Below are positions 11,089-22,661 of a DNA stretch of 64,000 bases, piece by piece. The translations under genes were made by a program, and so were the position numbers. The stretch lies in assembly GCF_032854445.1 (NCBI RefSeq), contig NW_027017956.1, positions 248,001-312,000 of the forward strand. The letters run 5' to 3'. Position 1 is the first letter of the stretch. The number at the start of each line of letters is the position of its first letter. The notes below the pieces were generated by a model. That model saw only the letters and a program-made list of their open reading frames with translations. It searched no databases and was not told where the DNA came from. The DNA comes from Liolophura sinensis. Its lineage: Eukaryota; Mollusca; Polyplacophora; Chitonida; Chitonidae.

Positions 11089-13682
11089 ACAAGATGAAGA
11101 TTGTAATCGACATAATAGCATGTTCAGTTACAAAATGAGCATTGTAATCATTGTAATAGCATGTTAAGTTACAAAGTGAACATTGTAATCCTTATAATTG
11201 CATGTTCAGTTACAAGATGAACATTGTAATCATTATAAAAACATCATCAGTTGCAAGGTGAACATTGTAATCAGTATACAAGCATGCTCAGTTGCAAAAT
11301 GGACATTGTAATCATTACAATAGCATATTCAGTTACAAGATGAACATTGTAATCATTATAATCATGTGCTCAGTTACAAGGTGAACATTGTAATCATTAC
11401 AATAGCGTGCTCAGTTACAAGATGAACATTGTAATCATTATAAAAACATGCCCAGCTACAAGATGAACAATGTAATAGTTAAAATAGCATGATCAGTTAC
11501 GAAGTGAACATTGTAATCATTATAATAGCATGCTCAGTTGAAAGATAAACATTGTAATCAATAAAATATCATTTTCAGTTACAAGATGAAGACTGTAATC
11601 GACATAATAGCATGTTCAGTTACAAGATGAACATTGTAATCATTGTAATAGCATGTTCAGTTACAAAGTAAACATTGTAATCATTATAATAGCGTCAACG
11701 GTTACAAAATCACCATTGTAATCAATATAATAGCATGCTCAGTTACAAAATGAATATTGCAATCATTATATTAGCATATTTCATTACAAGATGAACATTG
11801 TAATCATTATTATAGCATATGTAGTTACAAGATGAACATTGTAATCATTATAAAAACATCATCAGTTACAAGGTGAACATTGTAATCAGTATAAAAGCAT
11901 GCTCAGTTGCAAAATGGATATTGTAATCATTACATTAGCATATTCACTTACAAGATGAACATTGTAATTATTATAATAATGTGCTCAGTTACAAGGTGAA
12001 CAATGTAATCATTGTAAAAGCATGTTCAGTTACAAAGTGAACATTGTAATCATTATAAAACATCATCAGTTGCAAAGTGAAAATTGTAATCAGTATACAA
12101 GCATGCTCAGTTGCAAAATGGACATTGTAATCATTACAATAGCATATTCACTTACAAGATGAACATTGTAATCATTATAATAATGTGCTCAGTTACAAGG
12201 TGAACAATGTAATCATTGTAATAGCATCTTCAGTTACAAAGTGAACATTGTAATCCTTATAATTGCATGTTCAGTTACAAGATGAACATTGTAATCATTA
12301 TAAAAAGTAAACAGTTTCAAGGTGAACGTTGTAATCAGTATACAAGCATGCTCAGTTGCAAAATGGACATTGTAATCATTACATTAGCATATTCACTTAC
12401 AAGATGAATATTGTAATCATTATAATAACATCATCAGTTACAACATAAGCATTGTATTCATTATATTAGCTCGTTGACTTACAAGATAAACATTGTAATC
12501 ATTATAAAAGCATGTTCAGTTACAAGGTGAACATAGTAATCATTTTAAAAACATGCTCAGTTGCAAGATGAAGATTGTAATCGACATAATAGCATGTTCA
12601 GTTACAAGATGAACATTGTAATTATTATAAAAACATCATCAGTTGCAAAGTGAACATTGTAATCAGTATACAAGCATGCTCAGTTGCAAGATAAACATTG
12701 TAATCATTACATTAGCATATTCACTTACAAGATGAATATTGTAATCATTATAATAACATCATCAGTTACAAAATGAACATTGTATTCATTATATTAGCAC
12801 GTTCAATTACAAGATGAACATTGTAATCATTATAAAAGCATGTTCAGTTACAAGGTGAACATTGTAATCTTTATAATAGCATGTTCAGTTACAAGGTGGA
12901 CATTGTAAGTATAAAAGCATGCTCAGTTGCAAAATGGACATTGTAATCATTACATAAGCATATTCAGTTACAAGATGAATATTGTAATCATTATAATAAC
13001 ATCATCAGTTACAAAATGAACAATGTATTTATTATATTAGCACGTTCAATTACAAGATGAACATTGTAATCATTATGATATCATGCTCAGTTGCAAGATG
13101 AAGATTGTAATCGACATAATAGCATGTTCAGTTACAAGATGAACATTGTAATCATTGTAATAGCATGTTCAGTTACAAAGTGAACATTGTAATCCTTATA
13201 ATTGCATGTTCAGTTACAAGATGAACATTGTAACCATTATAAAAACATCATCAGTTCCAAGGTGAACATTGTAATCAGTATACAAGCATGCTCAGTTGCA
13301 AAATGGACATTGTAATCATTGCAATAGCATATTCAGTTACAAGATGAGCAATGTAATCATTATAATAGCATGCTCAATTACAAGATGAAGATTGTAATTC
13401 GTATAGTAGCATGCTTAGTTACAAAATTAATATTTTAATTATTACACTAGTATGCCCAGTTACAACATGAACATTGTAATCAGTATAATAGCATGTTTAG
13501 TTACAAGATGAACATTGTAATCAGTATAATAGCATGCTCAGTTACAAAATTAATATTTTAGTTATTACACTAGTATGCCCAGTTACAAGATGAACATTGT
13601 AATCAGTATAATAGCGTGCTCAGTTACAAGATGAGCAATGTAATCATTATAATAGCATGTTCAGTTACCAGATGAACATTGT
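11089..13682 (+). repeat. 41-bp satellite array S3 (2,594 bp)
   Basis: Duplicate of S0 at an offset of 10,298 bp, with the same monomer order, including the doubled array-end group. Confidence 0.95.
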
Positions 13683-14568
13683 AAGAATTATTTTTAGAAT
13701 AAATCGCTTCCAAACTCTGGTATATTCACCTTAGTTTAACTAAACGCCATCATATCGTATTTATGTTAATTACATGTAATATTTTAATAGGCATGTTCTT
13801 AAATCAAATGGCCCTTTGTTAGACTGTTTAGCCTTTCAAAACGGAAACTACAGGTATGCATATTTAAGAGAACTTATGTTTGTCCTTTTTTAAAACCATT
13901 TTCTTCATTCCTCAATGAAAAATACATGCATTGTTTCGCACCCCTATTTGCAGCGTTCTGGCAATGGGCCAAATGTGTAGAATACGATATCTGTGAAATT
14001 AATCTGACTGCAATAAAATCAGAAAATTCGACCCCAATTCTTTTATGGTTTTCTCTACGGTTCTTCTATATCGGGACTAGTCTTGCTGACAATGGTAACT
14101 CATGCTCGTCGGCAGGTACACGTACGTTAATGAGATCAATAACTTTGTCTCTTTCTTTCAGGACAAATATGTAACTTATTAAACTAACGGTTTTGACAGA
14201 TAAATGTAACAGCTCTGTGATCTCATCATGTTAGAAATGAAATAAAAAATGCGATATAGACGTACTTGAGCTCCTAATATGTTTTTTCCAGAGTGCTTAC
14301 GGTGGATTTCGTTTGGATTCTGTGACGGTTTTGATAGGTCTGTTATATGTTAATTGTGTATTACTGAAAACTCGCTCCACTAACATTAAATATACAAACA
14401 TGTATGCTTAAAGCCTTCCTTTCACTAGGAAATAAAATAGCCTGAGTAGGAGCCTTGTCAGGTGGGGTTATGTATGGGAGGACTAAGGTTTGCCTGAAGT
14501 GAAAGACATAGGTACAGTAAATGGCGCAGAGACATACATGTCTTTACAGATAAATGTTATCTGATCGT
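13683..14568 (+). repeat. Spacer A4 (886 bp)
   Basis: Duplicate of A1. The 82-codon frame at 13926-14174 is again open because the copy has aactcatgc and cttttatgg. Confidence 0.9.
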
Positions 14569-14952
14569 CAGTTGCACAGACCGGCCCGGATAGCACAGTT
14601 GGTAGAGCGTCCGCTTCGGGACCGGTAGATCCAGGATCAATCCTTGGTCGAGTCACAGCTAAGACTTTAAAAGAGGAAGTTGTAACTTCCTCGTTTGGCG
14701 TTCAGCATGAAGGGGATAGTGCAACGACTGGTTGACCCGTTTCAGCATAATGGCTCGGGCGGGGCGGCTTACTTGCCTTCGGTAAGTCGTCTCAGTGATG
14801 CAGCACTAAATAAAAGAGCGGTAAAAATCCGTCCAGCAACAAGGAGGCACATTACACGTGCATGCACCCTAATGATTCCTTCGTCGTCATATGACTGAAA
14901 AATTGTTGAGTACGACGTTAAACCCCAAGCACTCACTCACTCAGTTGCACAG
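14569..14952 (+). mobile_element. tRNA-derived SINE copy 4 with target-site duplications
   Basis: Body 14580-14941 (362 bp). Duplicate of copy 1, with the shared variants cacagctaag and gtaaaaatccgtccagc. Confidence 0.88.
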
Positions 14953-14962
14953 CGACATACAT

Positions 14963-17557
14963 ACAAGATGAACATTGTAATCGACATAATAGCATGTTCA
15001 GTTACAAAATGAACATTGTAATCATTGTAATAGCATGTTAAGTTACAAAGTGAACATTGTAATCCTTATAATTGCATGTTCAGTTACAAGATGAACATTG
15101 TAATCATGATAAAAACATCATCAGTTGCAAGGTGAACATTGTAATCAGTATACAAGCATGCTCAGTTGCAAATTGGACATTGTAATCATTACAATAGCAT
15201 ATTCAGTTACAAGATGAACATTGTAATCATTATAATCATGTGCTCAGTTACAAGGTGAACATTGTAATCATTACAAAAGCGTGCTCAGTTACAAGATGAA
15301 CATTGTAATCATTATTAAAACATGCCCAGTTACAAGATGAACATTGTAATAGTTAAAATAGCATGATCAGTTACGAAGTGAACACTGTAATCATTATAAT
15401 ATCATTTTCAGTTGCAAGATAAACATTGTAATCATTATAATATCATTTTCAGTTACAAGATAAAGATTGTAATCGACATAATAGCATGTTCAGTTACAAG
15501 ATGAACATTGTAATCATTGTAATAGCATGTTCAGTTACAAAGTAAACATTGTAATCATTATAATAGCGTCAACGGTTACAAAATCACCATTGTAATCAAA
15601 ATAATAGCATGCTCAGTTACAAAATGAATATTGCAATTATTATATTAGCATATGTAGTTACAAGACGAACATTGTAATCATTATTATAGCATATGTAGTT
15701 ACAAGATGAACATTGTAATCACTATGAAAACATCATCAGTTACAAGGTGAACATTGTAGTCAGTATAAAAGCATGCTCAGTTGCAAAATGGATATTGTAA
15801 TCATTACATTAGCATGTTCACTTACAAGATGAACATTGTAATTATTATAATAATGTGCTCAGTTACAAGGTGAACAATGTAATCATTGTAAAAGCATGTT
15901 CAGTTACAAAGTGAACATTGTATTCCTTATAATTGCATGTTCACTTTCAAAGTGAACATTGTAATCATTATAAAAACATCATCAGTTGCAAAGTGAAAAT
16001 TGTAATCAGTATACAAGCATGCTCAGTTGCAAAATGGACATTGTAATCATTACAATAGCATATTCACTTACAAGATGAACATTGTAATCATTATAATAAT
16101 GTGCTCAGTTACAAGGTGAACAATGTAATCATTGTAATATCATCTTCAGTTACAAAGTGAACATTGTAATCCTTATAATTGCATGTTCAGTTACAAGATG
16201 AACATTGTAATCATTATAAAAAGTAAACAGTTTCAAGGTGAACATTGTAATTAGTATACAAGCATGCTCAGTTGCAAAATGGACATTGTAATCATTACAT
16301 TAGCATATTCACTTGCAAGATGAATATTGTAATCATTATAATAACATCATCAGTTACAACATAAGCATTTTATTCATTATATTAGCTCGTTGACTTACAA
16401 GATAAACATTGTAATCATTATAAAAGCATGTTCAGTTACAAGGTGAACATAGTAATCATTTTAAAAACATGCTCAGTTGCAAGATGAAGATTGTAATCGA
16501 CATAATAGCATGTTCAGTTACAAGATGAACATTGTAATCTTTATAAAAACATCATCAGTTGCAAAGTGAACATTGTAATCAGTATACAAGCAGGCTCAGT
16601 TGCAAGATAAACATTGTAATCATTACATTAGCATATTCACTTACAAGATGAATATTGTAATCATTATAATAACATCATCAGTTACAAAGTAAACATTGTA
16701 TTTATTATATTAGCACGTTCAATTACAAGATGAACATTGTAATCATTATAAAAGCATGTTCAGTTACAAGGTGAACATTGTAATCTTTATAATAGCATGT
16801 TCAGTTACAAGGTGGACATTGTAAGTATAAAAGCATGCTCAGTTGCAAAATGGACATTGTAATCATTACATAAGCATATTCAGTTACAAGATGAAAATTG
16901 TAATCATTATAATAACATCATCAGTTACAAAATGAACAATGTATTCATTATATTAGCACGTTCAATTACAAGATGAACATTGTAATCATTATAATATCAT
17001 GCTCAGTTGCAAGATGAAGATTGTAATCGACATAATAGCATGTTCAGTTACAAGATGAACATTGTAATCATTGTAATAGCATGTTCAGTTACAAAGTGAA
17101 CATTGTAATCCTTATAATTGCATGTTCAGTTACAAGATGAACATTGTAATCATTATAAAAACATTATCAGTTCCAAGGTGAACATTGTAATCAGTATACA
17201 AGCATGCTCAGTTGCAAAATGGACATTGTAATCATTGCAATAGCATATTCAGTTACAAGATGAGCAATGTAATCATTATAATAGCATGCTCAATTACAAG
17301 ATGAAGATTGTAATTCGTATAATAGCATGCTCAGTTACAACATGAACATTGTAATCATTATAATAGCATGTTCAGTTACAAGATGAACATTGTAATCAGT
17401 ATAATAGCATGCTCAGTTACAAAATTAATATTTTATATATTACACTAGTATGCCCAGTTACAAGATGAACATTGTAATCAGTATAATAGCGTGCTCAGTT
17501 ACAAGATGAGCAATGTAATCATTATAATAGCATGTTCAGTTACCAAATGAACATTGT
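14963..17557 (+). repeat. 41-bp satellite array S4 (2,595 bp)
   Basis: Duplicate of S1. At 16750-17215 it has the regular monomer sequence where S1 has its small indels, so S4 is the likelier correct or ancestral version. Confidence 0.95.
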
Positions 17558-18443
17558 AAGAATTATTTTTAGAATAAATCGCTTCCAAACTCTGGTATAT
17601 TCACCTTAGTTTAACTAAACGCCATCATATCGTATTTATGTTAATTACATGTAATATTTTAATAGGCATGTTCTTAAATCAAATAGCCCTTTGTTAGACT
17701 GTTTAGCCTTTCAAAACGGAAACTACAGGTATGCATATTTAAGAGAACTTTTGTTTGTCCTTTTTTAAAACCATTTTCTTCATTCCTCAATGGAAAATAC
17801 ATGCATTGTTTCGCACCCCTATTTTCAGCGTTCTGGCAATGGGCCAAATGTGTAGAATACGATATCTGTGAAATTAATCTGACTGCAATAAAATCAGAAA
17901 ATTCGACCCCATTTCTTTTATGGTTTTCTCTACGGTTCTTCTATATCGGGACTAGTCTTGCTGACAATGGTAACTGATGCTCGTCGGCAGGTACACGTAC
18001 GTTAATGAGATCAATAACTTTGTCTCTTTCTTTCAGGACAAATATGTAACTTATTAAACTAACGGTTTTGACAGATAAATGTAACAGCTCTGTGATCTCA
18101 TCATGTTAGAAATGAAATAAAAAATGCGATATAGACGTACTTGAGCTCCTAATATGTTTTTTCCAGAGTGCTTACGGTGGACTTCGTTTGGATTCTGTGA
18201 GGGTTTTGATAGGTCTGTTATATGTTAATTGTGTATTACTGAAAACTCGCTCCACTAACATTATATATACAAACATGTATGCTTAAAGCCTTCCTTTCAC
18301 TAGGAAATAAAATAGCCTGAGTAGGAGCCTTGTCAGGTGGGGTTATGTATGGGAGGACTAAGGTTTGCCTGAAGTGAAAGACATAGGTACAGTAAATGGC
18401 GCAGAGACATACATGTCTTTACAGATAAATGTTATCTGATCGT
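17558..18443 (+). repeat. Spacer A5 (886 bp)
   Basis: Duplicate of A2, with tcaaatagccc, caatggaaaat and ccccatttc. Confidence 0.9.
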
Positions 18444-18832
18444 CAGTTGCACAGACCGGCCCGGATAGCACAGTTGATAGAGCGTCCGCTTCGGGACCGG
18501 TAGATCCAGGATCAATCCTTGGTCGAGTCACACCTAAGACTTTAAAAGAGGAAGTTGTGACTTCCTCGTTTGGCGTTCAGCATGAAGGGGGATAGTGCAA
18601 CGACTGGTTGACCCGTTTCAGTATAATGGCTCGGGCGGGGCGGCTTACTTGCCTTCGGTAAGTCGTCTCAGTGATGCAGCACTAAATAAAAGAGCGGTGA
18701 AAATCCGTCCTGCAACAAGGAGGCACATTAAACGTGCATGCACCCTAATGATTCCTTCGTCGTCATATGACTGAAAAATTGCTGAGTACGACGTTAAACC
18801 CCAAGCACTCACTCACTCACTCAGTTGCACAG
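18444..18832 (+). mobile_element. tRNA-derived SINE copy 5 (C-linked form)
   Basis: Body 18455-18821 (367 bp), with the A-box variant gttgatag. Target-site duplications at both ends. Confidence 0.88.
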
Positions 18833-18889
18833 CGACATACATGTCTATACAGAAAAATGCTATCTGATCGCAGTCAGTGTAAAATTCCT

Positions 18890-19019
18890 GACGGTGTTTA
18901 CTGTGCAGCAGAGATTCAATATGGTGGTTACTGTGTAGCAGAGTTTCAGGATGGTATTTACTGTGCAGCAGAGATTCAGGATGGTGTTTACGGTGCAACA
19001 GAGATTCAGTATGGTGTTA
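18890..19019 (+). repeat. 30-bp minisatellite, 4.3 units
   Basis: Same units as at 8592; the second unit is the tatggtggttactgtgtag form. Confidence 0.9.
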
Positions 19020-19238
19020 ATTGATTTAATCAACGATTCAGGAAAACACAGTGATCCAGGTTTAGAAGCTTCAGGTTATATTAATATCTTGAAGTAATGA
19101 TACTGCGTTGCTTGAAACCATTTAAACATCCGAATTCCACTGACTCTGTCAACACGCTGGATGAAAGAATATATTGGAGTGAAATCAGATAGAGAAACAC
19201 ATGATTTTCTATCGGCCTCACAACGTTTTACATTTTAC

Positions 19239-19397
19239 TTACTTATTTAATTTTTGTTTGAGGAGGGCCTCAGTTACCGAGGGGGTCAGCACGCCATCGC
19301 CCTCTGTAATCCCACATGGAACACTGGGGTTAGAGCTGATTTCCTAGCTGGCACCATCTTTTAAGTGCCAATATTGAGAAATGCCATCTATTTCTTC
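19239..19397 (-). pseudogene. Degenerate coding remnant (as at 8941)
   Basis: Same 53 codons with the same internal stop. Confidence 0.35.
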
Positions 19398-19539
19398 TCA
19401 ACGATCAACGGTACAAAGATGCAGTTTGGACCAAATACACGCTAAAAAGCTCATCTTATCCCCACACATTATCCACACTAAATATTTCATTTTTCCCCTC
19501 AGCTGAAATAGACTAAATCCAGTTAAAGAGACTCGTGTC

Positions 19540-20679
19540 TTATAATAGCATGCTCAATTACAAGATAAATAGTGTAAACATTATATTATCACGCTCACTT
19601 ACAAGGTAAACATTGTAATCATTATAATAGAAAGCTCAGTTACAAAATGAAAATTGTAATCATAATAGCATGTTCAGTTACAAGATGAATATTGTAATCA
19701 TTATAATAACATCATCAGTTACAAAATGAACATTGTATTCATTATATTAGCACGTTCAATTACAACATGAACATTGTAATCATTATAATAGCATGCTCAG
19801 TTACAAGATGAACATTGTAAACAGTATAATAGCGTGCCCATTTACAAAATAAACATTGTCATCATTATAATAGCATGCTAAGTTACAAGATGAACATTGT
19901 AATCATTATAAAAACATCATCAGTTACAAGGTGAACATTGTAATCTTTGTAATAGCATGTTCAGTTACAAAGTGAACATTGTAATCCTTAAAATTGCATG
20001 TTCAGTTACAAAGTGAACATTGTAATCATTATAAAAACATCATCAGTTGCAAGGTGAACATTGTAATCAGTATATAAGTATGCTCAGTTGCAAACTGGAC
20101 ATTGTAATCATTACAATAGCATATTCAGTTACAAGATGAACATTGTAATCATTATAATAATGCGCTCAGTTACAAGGTGAACCATGTAATCATTGTAATA
20201 GCATGTTCAGTTACAAAGTGAACATTGTAATCCTTATAATTGCATGTTCAGTTACAAGATGAACATTGTAATCATTATAAAAACATCATCAGTTCCAAGG
20301 TGAACATTGTAATCAGTATACAAGCATGCTCAGTTGCAAAATGGACATTGTAATCATTGCAATAGCATATTCAGTTACAAGATGAGCAATGTAATCATTA
20401 TAATAGCATGCTCAATTACAAGATGAAGATTGTAATTCGTATAATAGCATGCTCAGTTACAACATGAACATTGTAATCATTATAATAGCATGTTCAGTTA
20501 CAAGATGAACATTGTAATCAGTATAATAGCATGCTCAGTTACAAAATTAATATTTTATATATTACACTAGTATGCCCAGTTACAAGATGAACATTGTAAT
20601 CAGTATAATAGCGTGCTCAGTTACAAGATGAGCAATGTAATCATTATAATAGCATGTTCAGTTACCAAATGAACATTGT
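19540..20679 (+). repeat. 41-bp satellite array S5 (1,140 bp, about 28 monomers)
   Basis: It starts like S2, then from 19911 carries about 574 bp of additional monomers (cagtatataagtatg, aatgcgctcag and ccttaaaattg variants) before the common array end. Confidence 0.94.
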
Positions 20680-21565
20680 AAGAATTATTTTTAGAATAAA
20701 TCGCTTCCAAACTCTGGTATATTCACCTTAGTTTAACTAAACGCCATCATATCGTATTTATGTTAATTACATGTAATATTTTAATAGGCATGTTCTTAAA
20801 TCAAATAGCCCTTTGTTAGACTGTTTAGCCTTTCAAAACGGAAACTACAGGTATGCATATTTAAGAGAACTTTTGTTTGTCCTTTTTTAAAACCATTTTC
20901 TTCATTCCTCAATGAAAAATACATGCATTGTTTCGCACCCCTATTTTCAGCGTTCTGGCAATGGGCCAAATGTGTAGAATACGATATCTGTGAAATTAAT
21001 CTGACTGCAATAAAATCAGAAAATTCGACCACATTTCTTTTATGGTTTTCTCTACGGTTCTTCTATATCGGGACTAGTCTTGCTGACAATGGTAACTGAT
21101 GCTCGTCGGCAGGTACACGTACGTTAATGAGATCAATAACTTTGTCTCTTTCTTTCAGGACAAATATGTAACTTATTAAACTAACGGTTTTGACAGATAA
21201 ATGTAACAGCTCTGTGATCTCATCATGTTAGAAATGAAATAAAAAATGCGATATAGACGTACTTGAGCTCCTAATATGTTTTTTCCAGAGTGCTTACGGT
21301 GGACTTCGTTTGGATTCTGTGAGGGTTTTGATAGGTCTGTTATATGTTAATTGTGTATTACTGAAAACTCGCTCCACTAACATTATATATACAAACATGT
21401 ATGCTTAAAGCCTTCCTTTCACTAGGAAATAAAATAGCCTGAGTAGGAGCCTTGTCAGGTGGGGTTATGTATGGGAGGACTAAGGTTTGCCTGAAGTGAA
21501 AGACATAGGTACAGTAAATGGCGCAGAGACATACATGTCTTTACAGATAAATGTTATCTGATCGT
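20680..21565 (+). repeat. Spacer A6 (886 bp)
   Basis: A2/A5 subfamily with private changes caatgaaaaat and cgaccacatttc. The latter removes a stop on the minus strand and creates a spurious 78-codon frame at 20796-21032. Confidence 0.9.
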
Positions 21566-21954
21566 CAGTTGCACAGACCGGCCCGGATAGCACAGTTGAT
21601 AGAGCGTCCGCTTCGGGACCGGTAGATCCAGGATCAATCCTTGGTCGAGTCACACCTAAGACTTTAAAAGAGGAAGTTGTGACTTCCTCGTTTGGCGTTC
21701 AGCATGAAGGGGGATAGTGCAACGACTGGTTGACCCGTTTCAGTATAATGGCTCGGGCGGGGCGGCTTACTTGCCTTCGGTAAGTCGTCTCAGTGATGCA
21801 GCACTAAATAAAAGAGCGGTGAAAATCCGTCCTGCAACAAGGAGGCACATTAAACGTGCATGCACCCTAATGATTCCTTCGTCGTCATATGACTGAAAAA
21901 TTGCTGAGTACGACGTTAAACCCCAAGCACTCACTCACTCACTCAGTTGCACAG
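21566..21954 (+). mobile_element. tRNA-derived SINE copy 6 (C-linked form)
   Basis: Body 21577-21943 (367 bp), A-box variant gttgatag, standard target-site duplications. Confidence 0.88.
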
Positions 21955-22011
21955 CGACATACATGTCTATACAGAAAAATGCTATCTGATCGCAGTCAGT
22001 GTAAAATTCCT

Positions 22012-22141
22012 GACGGTGTTTACTGTGCAGCAGAGATTCAATATGGTGGTTACTGTGTAGCAGAGTTTCAGGATGGTATTTACTGTGCAGCAGAGATTCA
22101 GGATGGTGTTTACGGTGCAACAGAGATTCAGTATGGTGTTA
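22012..22141 (+). repeat. 30-bp minisatellite, 4.3 units
   Basis: Left-domain form (tatggtggttactg in unit 2). Confidence 0.9.
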
Positions 22142-22360
22142 ATTGATTTAATCAACGATTCAGGAAAACACAGTGATCCAGGTTTAGAAGCTTCAGGTTA
22201 TATTAATATCTTGAAGTAATGATACTGCGTTGCTTGAAACCATTTAAACATCCGAATTCCACTGACTCTGTCAACACGCTGGATGAAAGAATATATTGGA
22301 GTGAAATCAGATAGAGAAACACATGATTTTCTATCGGCCTCACAACGTTTTACATTTTAC

Positions 22361-22519
22361 TTACTTATTTAATTTTTGTTTGAGGAGGGCCTCAGTTACC
22401 GAGGGGGTCAGCACGCCATCGCCCTCTGTAATCCCACATGGAACACTGGGGTTAGAGCTGATTTCCTAGCTGGCACCATCTTTTAAGTGCCAATATTGAG
22501 AAATGCCATCTATTTCTTC
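22361..22519 (-). pseudogene. Degenerate coding remnant (as at 8941)
   Basis: Same reading and internal stop. Confidence 0.35.
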
Positions 22520-22661
22520 TCAACGATCAACGGTACAAAGATGCAGTTTGGACCAAATACACGCTAAAAAGCTCATCTTATCCCCACACATTATCCACAC
22601 TAAATCTTTCATTTTTCCCCTCAGCTGAAATAGACTAAATCCAGTTAAAGAGACTCGTGTC

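Larger units (their letters stand above)
18833..19539 (+). repeat. Spacer C, copy 2 (707 bp)
   Basis: Duplicate of copy 1, containing the minisatellite and the minus-strand remnant. Variants aaatatttc and cttataatag. Confidence 0.88.
10299..19910. repeat. Tandem segmental duplication, right copy (period 10,298 bp)
   Basis: This is the second copy of 1-9612. Spacers, SINEs, target-site duplications and array variants all reappear in the same order. The copy leaves the left sequence at 19911, where the monomer series continues differently and the array becomes 1,140 bp instead of 566 bp. Such high similarity suggests a very recent duplication or an assembly duplication; the sequence alone cannot decide. 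Confidence 0.93.
17558..20679. repeat. 3,122-bp tandem unit, copy 1 (spacer-SINE-C-array)
   Basis: Spacer, SINE, C spacer and satellite array repeat once more at 20680 with an offset of 3,122 bp. Both copies carry the private change gttgatagagc in the SINE A box and the tcaaatagccc variant of the spacer. Confidence 0.9.
21955..22661 (+). repeat. Spacer C, copy 3 (707 bp)
   Basis: Left-domain minisatellite but right-domain 3' end (aaatctttc, cttatgatag), so a transitional or recombinant copy. Confidence 0.88.

Noticed and set aside
20796-21032. 78-codon minus-strand frame in spacer A6
   Set aside because: Depends on one private substitution in that spacer; the same frame is closed elsewhere.
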